12,032 nucleotides of DNA from Gammaproteobacteria bacterium (GTDB lineage Bacteria; Pseudomonadota; Gammaproteobacteria; Steroidobacterales; Steroidobacteraceae), in contig JAURMS010000352.1 of NCBI GenBank assembly GCA_030830595.1, positions 1 through 12,032 on the forward strand. Direction: 5' to 3'. The notes below the pieces were generated by a model that was given only the letters and a program-made list of their open reading frames with translations, was not told where the DNA came from and searched no databases. Shown here in pieces: positions 1 to 6,775 of this stretch (within the stretch, counting starts at the first letter, position 1; each line of letters starts with the position of its first letter). Both the position numbers and the translations under genes were made by a program.

Positions 1-316
1 GCGCCTGCGGCACATTCCATCCGGCATCGTGGTCGCCTGCCAGGGCGAGCGCAGCCAGCACAAGAACCGCTCTACTGCCATGAAGATGCTGAAGGCGAAA
101 CTTTACGAACTCGAGGTCAATAAGCGCAATGCGGCCGCGAAGGTGCTGGAGGACCAGAAGACGGATGTCGGCTGGGGACACCAGATCCGCTCGTATGTCC
201 TCGACCAGTCGCGCATCAAGGATTTGCGCACCGGCGTCGAGGTGGGCAACACACAGGCAGTACTAGACGGCGACCTGGACCAGTTCCTCGAAGCCAGCCT
301 GAAGCAGGGACTCTGA
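1..316 (+). CDS. prfB: Peptide chain release factor 2, C-terminal part (5' truncated by window edge)
   Basis: This is the last 104 codons of release factor 2, which recognises UGA/UAA stop codons and triggers peptidyl-tRNA hydrolysis on the ribosome. The open frame begins at base 2 with RLRHIPSGIVVACQ, with no start codon of its own, so the gene is cut by the window edge. The family-specific signatures are HIPSGIVVACQ, then RSQHKNR and the tail GWGHQIRSYVLDQSRIKDLR, followed by GVEVGNTQAVLDGDLDQF, which follows the E. coli RF2 C-terminus almost residue by residue. The GGQ catalytic loop and the programmed +1 frameshift site of prfB would lie upstream of the window. It ends in TGA 4 bp before lysS, the usual gammaproteobacterial prfB-lysS arrangement. 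Identification is certain at family level. Confidence 0.97.
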   Translation, partial: RLRHIPSGIVVACQGERSQHKNRSTAMKMLKAKLYELEVNKRNAAAKVLEDQKTDVGWGHQIRSYVLDQSRIKDLRTGVEVGNTQAVLDGDLDQFLEASLKQGL

Positions 317-320
317 GCCG

Positions 321-1820
<1,500 letters not shown>

Positions 1821-1829
1821 CCGGGCCGG

Positions 1830-3314
1830 CTAACTGGCGCGGCAGTAGTGGTCGATGAAGCGCTGGTGGGCCGGCAGCTGCTGCACCATGCGTTGCGCCG
1901 AATCATGGATGCCGGTCAGGAAGCGTCTCAGCTCGTCATCCTCCATCATGTTCACGATGGGGTGATATTGCTCGGGTACCAGGCCCTGGCCGAGCATCAC
2001 CTGGATCCATGAGTTCTCGCCGAACAGTTCGGTCGGCACCTTGAACACGCGACCGGTCTGGCGGAACAGCTCGATGCGATGCGCGAGCGTTTCGGGGATG
2101 GTCATTGAACGGCAGTAGCGCCAGAAGTCTGAATCCGAACGTTCCGTGACGTGGTAGTGCAGCACGATGAAGTCGCGGATGTTCTCAATCTCGAAGCGCA
2201 TCTGGTTATTGAACTCGTCCACATCCGGCTGGCGGATGCCGTCGTAGGGGAACATCTGCATCAGGCGGATGACGCCTCGCTGGATCAGGTGGATGCTGGT
2301 GGACTCGAGGGGCTCGATGAACCCCGAGGACAGCCCTAGCGCCACGCAGTTGTGCTTCCAGTGCAGCTTGCGAGTGCCGGCGGCGAAGCGGATCACCCGC
2401 GGGTCGGTCAGGACCTTCCCTTCCACGTTGCCCAGCAACCTCTCGATGGCCTGTTCGTCGCTGTAATGCTCGCGGCTGAAGACCAGCCCGTTGCCTACCC
2501 GGTGCTGCAGCGGAATCCGCCACTGCCAGCCGGCATCGTGGGCGATGGAGCGGGTGTAGGGGATGGGCGGCGCCACCGATTCGGTCTGGACCGCGACGGC
2601 ACTGTTGCAGGGCAGCCAGTGGGTCCAGTCCTCGTAGCCCGCCTGCAGGGTCTGTTCGATCAGGAGCCCACGAAACCCGGTGCAGTCCACGAACAGCTCG
2701 CCCTCTACCCGGACTCCCGAGTCGAGGTCGAGGGAGCTGATGTAGCCGCTCTCGCCATCGCGGTTCACCTGCCTGATCTGGCCCTCGAGTCGACGCACGC
2801 CGTGGCCCTCGGCGATGTTCCTGAGGAATCGCGCATACAGCGAGCTGTCGAGATGATATGCGTAGTTGAGTCCCTTGCTTGGCAGCACCGCAAAGCGGTT
2901 CTGCTTGGCGGCGACCCACTCGGCGCAGTATTCCCCGTATTCCCTGCTGATCCCCATGCGCTGGCCCTTCAGCCAGAAGTGCTGGAAGCCCGCAGCCCAG
3001 CAATCCTTGCCGGTCCAGCCGAAGGAGTGGATGTAGTCCTTGCCCACATCACGCCAGTTTTCAAAGGAGATGCCCAGCTTGAAGGTGCCGCGCACGGCAG
3101 CCAGGAAATCCTGCTCCTTGATCTTCAGCAGTTCATGCAGGGTCAGGAGTGTTGGAATGGTGGCCTCGCCGACGCCGACTGTGCCGATGGCGTCGGACTC
3201 GATCAGGGTGATGTCCAGCGTGCGCCCCAGCAGACGTGACAGGGAGGCGGCAGCCATCCAGCCCGCAGTGCCGCCGCCGGCAATGACGATCCTGTGTACC
3301 TTGCGTTGTTCCAC
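1830..3314 (-). CDS. Flavin-dependent tryptophan halogenase family protein (halogenase A)
   Basis: The 494-residue protein belongs to the FADH2-dependent tryptophan halogenase family, which makes HOCl or HOBr at the flavin and uses it to halogenate aromatic substrates. All hallmarks are visible: the FAD-binding GGGTAGW (13-19), VGVGEATIP (46-54), the catalytic lysine in GTFKLG (K79, the same number as in PrnA), the monooxygenase-blocking motif WQWRIP (263-268), and FIEPLESTS (332-340) with the conserved glutamate E337. The final Gly of the FxxPxxSxG motif is Ser here. The start is GTG with GGAG 8 nt upstream. It is the last gene of a four-gene minus-strand operon, 31 bp after the cupin gene. 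Relatives beside TonB receptors, such as BrvH of Brevundimonas and several Xanthomonas enzymes, halogenate indole in vitro, but their natural substrates are not established. Free tryptophan as the substrate is not supported by context, since no biosynthetic cluster is present. Confidence 0.93.
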   Translation of the reverse strand: MEQRKVHRIVIAGGGTAGWMAAASLSRLLGRTLDITLIESDAIGTVGVGEATIPTLLTLHELLKIKEQDFLAAVRGTFKLGISFENWRDVGKDYIHSFGWTGKDCWAAGFQHFWLKGQRMGISREYGEYCAEWVAAKQNRFAVLPSKGLNYAYHLDSSLYARFLRNIAEGHGVRRLEGQIRQVNRDGESGYISSLDLDSGVRVEGELFVDCTGFRGLLIEQTLQAGYEDWTHWLPCNSAVAVQTESVAPPIPYTRSIAHDAGWQWRIPLQHRVGNGLVFSREHYSDEQAIERLLGNVEGKVLTDPRVIRFAAGTRKLHWKHNCVALGLSSGFIEPLESTSIHLIQRGVIRLMQMFPYDGIRQPDVDEFNNQMRFEIENIRDFIVLHYHVTERSDSDFWRYCRSMTIPETLAHRIELFRQTGRVFKVPTELFGENSWIQVMLGQGLVPEQYHPIVNMMEDDELRRFLTGIHDSAQRMVQQLPAHQRFIDHYCRAS

Positions 3315-3345
3315 CAGCGTTACTCCATCAGTCGAGCCGGCTGGC

Positions 3346-4365
3346 TCAGCGAGTCAGCCGGGCCAGCAATTCTGCCCGAAGCCTGGCCGCCGAGTCTGGC
3401 GTGAGTCGCGCCAGGCAGCCTCGACCGGTCTCCGGGATGTGGGCGTAGACAGATTCATCTGCCTCGAATACGTAGTGATCGAACAGTCCCCGCCATGCCT
3501 CGCGCTGGCGGGCGGGGAGGTCGCGCAGGGCCAGGATGGCGTGCATCAGCGCGGTCGTGGGCGCGCCCATGGTGGAAGGCGATGCGCACCACCAGTAATT
3601 CACCAGCAGGTTGAAGGCGGAGAGCGACTCCACGTGATGCCACCACATGCTGGGTACATAGAGGGCATCTCCCGGCTCCATGTCGGCCACCCGGGCCGCG
3701 GCCAGCGCCTCGCGAAACTTCGGATACCTCTCAAGGTCCGGCTGGGTGACGTCCACCAGGCTGATGGCCTGCCCCGACGGAGTCCGGTCAATGGGACCCA
3801 CGTAGAGGTTACCCACCTGGTCTGGCGGGAACAGTGTGAACCGCCGCTGGCCGGCGACAACGCAAGCCAGGTTGTCCGGAAAGTCGAAATGCGCGGAGAT
3901 TCGCGTGCGGTTACCCAGCCAGAAGCTGGCCAGTGCATCGATGGCGGGCACCGGGACGTCGTTCTGTGCCCGGAAGCCCGGCAGCCAGCCATCGACCGGG
4001 GTCGATCCCACGTAGATCGTAGACCCGTCGGCGACCCGCTCTGCCTCGTCGAGCTTCTGCAGCACCTGCGCCAGGCGGGCCTTGCCGCTGCGGAAATTGA
4101 AGCCGGTAAAGTCAGCGTCGTAAAAGAAACGCCCCTGCATGCCGGCCTCGCCGACGTAGGCGGTGACCGGCTGTTCGGTCCAGAAGGAAGACAGGTACCG
4201 CGCTGCCCCGGGCAGGCCGCTGCGGCAAGCCTCGACGGCCGGCCAATGCCCAACGAGTCCCTTGAGCAACACGGGGACGTCGGACTCGAACACCTCCGGT
4301 GGCACGGCTCCGCTCCGACATCCGGTCAGGGTCTCAACCCGCGTTGTGCCCGTCATCTCACTCAC
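3346..4365 (-). CDS. Cupin_8 / JmjC-like putative Fe(II)/2-oxoglutarate dioxygenase
   Basis: The 339-residue protein resembles the FIH/JmjC-like cupin_8 family, whose characterised members are iron- and 2-oxoglutarate-dependent protein or peptide hydroxylases. The metal site is readable: the HxD pair is H159 and D161 in SAHFDFPDNLACVVAGQRRF, followed by TLFPPDQVG, and the distal histidine is H243 or H244 in GDALYVPSMWWHHVES. R174 or R175 sits where the family often has a 2-oxoglutarate-binding Lys/Arg. There is no signal peptide or membrane segment, so it should be cytoplasmic. The start is GTG at 4365, which overlaps the TGA of the SapC-like gene as GTGA, with GGGAG 6 nt upstream. An in-frame ATG at 4356 is the alternative. 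Operon position suggests joint action with the two halogenases on one substrate. Enzymatic activity is inferred from the motif, and no substrate can be named. Confidence 0.88.
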   Translation of the reverse strand: MSEMTGTTRVETLTGCRSGAVPPEVFESDVPVLLKGLVGHWPAVEACRSGLPGAARYLSSFWTEQPVTAYVGEAGMQGRFFYDADFTGFNFRSGKARLAQVLQKLDEAERVADGSTIYVGSTPVDGWLPGFRAQNDVPVPAIDALASFWLGNRTRISAHFDFPDNLACVVAGQRRFTLFPPDQVGNLYVGPIDRTPSGQAISLVDVTQPDLERYPKFREALAAARVADMEPGDALYVPSMWWHHVESLSAFNLLVNYWWCASPSTMGAPTTALMHAILALRDLPARQREAWRGLFDHYVFEADESVYAHIPETGRGCLARLTPDSAARLRAELLARLTR

Positions 4366-5093
4366 GCAGCGCTCCCTATCCTCTCGTTCTTGAGGTCGAT
4401 GAGCGTGCGGATGTTGACCGTGGAGGCCAGCGCCATGAACAGCGGCATCAGGAAGCCTTCCTGACTGAGCTGCCCCAACTGGTCTCCGGTGAGGTGCCGG
4501 ACCTTCTCCTCGTCGATGGCGAAGAAACCCAGGAGCTGGTTGCGGCTGCCGTCGGCGAGAGCGATGTCGAAGGTTACCGATTCGATCAGCTGCAGTTGCT
4601 GCAGGGTGGCCATGAAGCGCTTGTTGACCTCGGCCCCCTGGAAGAGCGTTTCGAGCAGCGTCGCCATGTCTTCGAGGTAGCGGGTTCGCGCGCCGAACTG
4701 GTCGAACAGCGGCTCGCCCTGGCTGCGACTGACCCGCGGGTGACTCATGTTCAGCGACATGACCCGGCGCGGATCGCTCCCTGCCGAAGCCCCGGTGGCC
4801 TGCATGCCGATCAGGAAGGGCTCACGGCGGACCATGGCTGGCAGGTAGCGGGCCTTCCAACCGTCCGGCGTCAGGAAAAGATTTTCACCGGACTCGAAAC
4901 CAAACAGGGCGACCGAGTAGATCTCACCCTTCGGATCGCGGTGGAAAAGGATCGGATAGCAGGCCTGGACGCTCCGGAATTCGAATGGAAAAACTAGCGA
5001 AAACATTACGTTATCGCCATATTGTGATGCCCGTTCTGTGATGATGCGGAGGTCCCGATGGGTGTCCTGGTTCAACATTTCGAACTGGTCCAC
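4362..5093 (-). CDS. SapC-like family protein
   Basis: The 243-residue protein matches the SapC family named after a Campylobacter S-layer-associated gene; it is not the peptide ABC permease also called SapC. Family features are visible: the N-terminal SLVFPFEFRSVQACYPILFH (about 32-51), then VALFGFESGENLFLTPDGW (61-79), RYLPAMVRREPFLIG (82-96), and a C-terminal part with a GDQLGQLSQEGFLMPLFMAL-type ending. There is no obvious signal peptide, so cytoplasmic location is expected. No enzymatic motif is recognisable and the biochemical role of the family is unknown. Members recur beside TonB receptors together with tryptophan-halogenase-like and cupin_8 genes. The start is GTG, with AGGAG 7 nt upstream. 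It lies 14 bp after halogenase B and overlaps the cupin gene by 4 bp, so the three are translationally linked. S-layer export should not be assumed. Confidence 0.85.
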   Translation of the reverse strand: MDQFEMLNQDTHRDLRIITERASQYGDNVMFSLVFPFEFRSVQACYPILFHRDPKGEIYSVALFGFESGENLFLTPDGWKARYLPAMVRREPFLIGMQATGASAGSDPRRVMSLNMSHPRVSRSQGEPLFDQFGARTRYLEDMATLLETLFQGAEVNKRFMATLQQLQLIESVTFDIALADGSRNQLLGFFAIDEEKVRHLTGDQLGQLSQEGFLMPLFMALASTVNIRTLIDLKNERIGSAA

Positions 5094-5107
5094 TGCGAGT
5101 CTCCTGG

Positions 5108-6664
5108 TCAGGCGGCGCCCTGCAGGGGCGCTAGGGAATGGATGAGTTGCCGATTGGTCGGCAGCAGCTTACGCATCTGCTGGGCCCGCACGGCAGCTTC
5201 CCGGACGGCTTGCACGGCGCGGTCCCGATCGCGGCTCAAGGTGGTGCCGCGGGCCGAACGCAGGCGGGGGCGGAAGCCCATGCCGTAAAGCACGTATTGA
5301 TAGCTGGCGGAGGGAAACAGTTCGTCCACTCGCGGCGCGTCGTCATGCCACGGCGCCTGCTGCTGCCAAAGCAGCAACTTGTCCTTGAGCGCATCGGGGC
5401 AGGAGGCCGGATCCCGGCTGGCCAGCCAGTAGCCCTCCGTTCGCTCGCTCAGGACGTAGTGCAGCTTCAGGAACTCGATGATCCGCGACCAGTGATAGGT
5501 CATCTTGTCATTGAAGCGTCGGGCGACCACCGTCATCGTCTCGCGGTTGGCGGGTAACTGACCGCTGATGAAGCTGGCCGCCTGTTCGATCAGGGCCAGT
5601 GCCGAGGCCTCGAGAGGTTCGATGAACCCGCCGGAGAGCCCGACGGCCACGCAGTTGCCCACCCAGAACTGGCTGCGATAGCCGGGATCGAACTGGATCC
5701 GGCGCGGGCTCAGCCGTTCCAGGTCGGCCTGTGGCGCCACCTGCCTGACGTAGTGGCGCAGCGCTGCTTCGGCGTCTGCCTCGGAGGCATGGCTGCTCGA
5801 GTAAACGTGGCCGATGCCGCGGCGGGTCTGCAGCCCGATGTCCCAGATCCAGCCTGTAGGTACTGCCGTGGCGTTGGTGGTGGAGGGCAGGGGCTGCGTG
5901 GCATCCTGGTAGGGAAGCTGCAGGGCGAGTGCCGTGTCGTTCAGCAGGACGTGCCTGACCGACACGAACTGCGCTTCCGGGTAGCGGCCGATCAACAGGG
6001 CGCGCTGACCCGTGCAGTCCACGAACAGCGAGCCCTCCAAACGCTCACCGTTGTCGAGGCGGATGGCCTGGATATCGCCATTCCCTGCCAGGTCCACATC
6101 GACCAGATTGGCCGACACGTAACGAACCCCCAGCTTCGCAACCGCGTGGTCATGGAGCAACTGGGCAAACTTGCCGGCATCGAAGTGGTAGCCGTAGTTG
6201 ACGTTGAAGGCGTACTCGGGCGTTGCTGGCTGCTTGGGCGCGAGTCCTGCCTCGATCACGGCAGCCTGTGGGGTGACGAACTCGGCAAACGACCCCCCGC
6301 CGGCCCCAGCCAGCCAGTGTTCGGCCAGGTTCAGCGAGGCATATTCCGAGGGCAGGCTGAAGGGATGCAGATAACTGGAAGGTACGGCTGAGTCGGTCCA
6401 GTTGATGAAGCGGGTGCCTTGTTTGAAGGTGGCTTCGCAGTTCACCAGCAGCTGCGACTCGGCCAGCCCGATCCGTTGCAGGGTCATGCGCATGGAGGGC
6501 CATGAACCCTCGCCCACGCCGATGATGGGGATGTCCGGAGACTCGACCAGCACCACCTCGGTACCGCGACCGGAAGCACGCAGTTCAGCCGCAACCAGGC
6601 CTGCCGTGATCCAGCCCGCCGAGCCGCCGCCCACGATGATGACCCTGTCGCCGTGCCGTTCCAC
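5108..6664 (-). CDS. Flavin-dependent tryptophan halogenase family protein, divergent paralogue (halogenase B)
   Basis: The 518-residue protein is a paralogue of halogenase A and the first gene of the operon. It keeps the dinucleotide-binding GGGSAGW (12-18), IGVGEGSWP (48-56), the catalytic-position lysine K81 in ATFKQGTRFINW, and E352 in FIEPLEASA (347-355). The WxWxIP motif has become WIWDIG (272-277), losing the proline, and FxxPxxSxG has become FIEPLEASA, losing both the Ser and the Gly. These changes fit a shifted substrate pocket or altered flavin chemistry. Activity as a halogenase is therefore less sure than for A, although FAD binding is likely. The start is GTG at 6664, with GGAGG 12-13 nt and AGGG 6 nt upstream. 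The SapC-like gene follows after 14 bp. The receptor gene upstream is separated by an intrinsic terminator. No signal peptide is seen: the hydrophobic N-terminus is the Rossmann beta strand. Confidence 0.9.
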   Translation of the reverse strand: MERHGDRVIIVGGGSAGWITAGLVAAELRASGRGTEVVLVESPDIPIIGVGEGSWPSMRMTLQRIGLAESQLLVNCEATFKQGTRFINWTDSAVPSSYLHPFSLPSEYASLNLAEHWLAGAGGGSFAEFVTPQAAVIEAGLAPKQPATPEYAFNVNYGYHFDAGKFAQLLHDHAVAKLGVRYVSANLVDVDLAGNGDIQAIRLDNGERLEGSLFVDCTGQRALLIGRYPEAQFVSVRHVLLNDTALALQLPYQDATQPLPSTTNATAVPTGWIWDIGLQTRRGIGHVYSSSHASEADAEAALRHYVRQVAPQADLERLSPRRIQFDPGYRSQFWVGNCVAVGLSGGFIEPLEASALALIEQAASFISGQLPANRETMTVVARRFNDKMTYHWSRIIEFLKLHYVLSERTEGYWLASRDPASCPDALKDKLLLWQQQAPWHDDAPRVDELFPSASYQYVLYGMGFRPRLRSARGTTLSRDRDRAVQAVREAAVRAQQMRKLLPTNRQLIHSLAPLQGAA

Positions 6665-6725
6665 CTGCTGCCCTGGCCTCCTCGGTTCAGGTTAGGACAA
6701 TCCCCCCACGCCCGCAATCTTCGCT
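6665..6725 (-). promoter_or_regulatory. Leader of the halogenase operon, with only a weak promoter candidate
   Basis: These 61 bp separate the receptor terminator from the GTG of halogenase B. On the minus strand the best promoter I can find is TTGCGG, 17 bp, TAACCT, matching the sigma-70 boxes at about three of six bases each, which is weak. No copy of the 14-bp palindromic operator is present here. Expression may come from this weak or alternative-sigma promoter, or from read-through past the terminator. Confidence 0.25.
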
Positions 6726-6756
6726 AAAAAAAACTGCCCCTTACGGGGCAGTTTTT
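6726..6756 (-). terminator. Intrinsic terminator of the TonB receptor gene
   Basis: On the minus strand, AAAAACTGCCCC (6756-6745), loop GTAA, GGGGCAGTTTTT (6740-6729), with the T-run continuing to 6726 for eight Ts in total. It begins 20 bp after the receptor TGA. The stem is perfect with a GC-rich core and a U-tract, the classical Rho-independent form. The reverse reading also has a T-run of five, so it could stop + strand transcripts as well. It divides the receptor from the halogenase operon. Confidence 0.92.
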
Positions 6757-6775
6757 CCCGGCCTTGAGTCGCGGG

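Noticed and set aside
2352..3239. 295-codon open frame on the + strand
   Set aside because: It is fully antisense to halogenase A, whose FAD and WxWxIP motifs fix the real frame. There is no recognisable fold or good ribosome binding site.
3040..4464. 474-codon open frame on the + strand
   Set aside because: It lies antisense to the cupin and halogenase A genes, which have clear family motifs. Its translation is rich in Arg, Gly and Pro with no domain pattern, as expected from a high-GC shadow frame.
4362..5093. Annotation as peptide ABC transporter permease SapC or S-layer exporter
   Set aside because: There are no membrane segments and no permease motif. The sequence fits the unrelated SapC-like family found beside TonB receptors.
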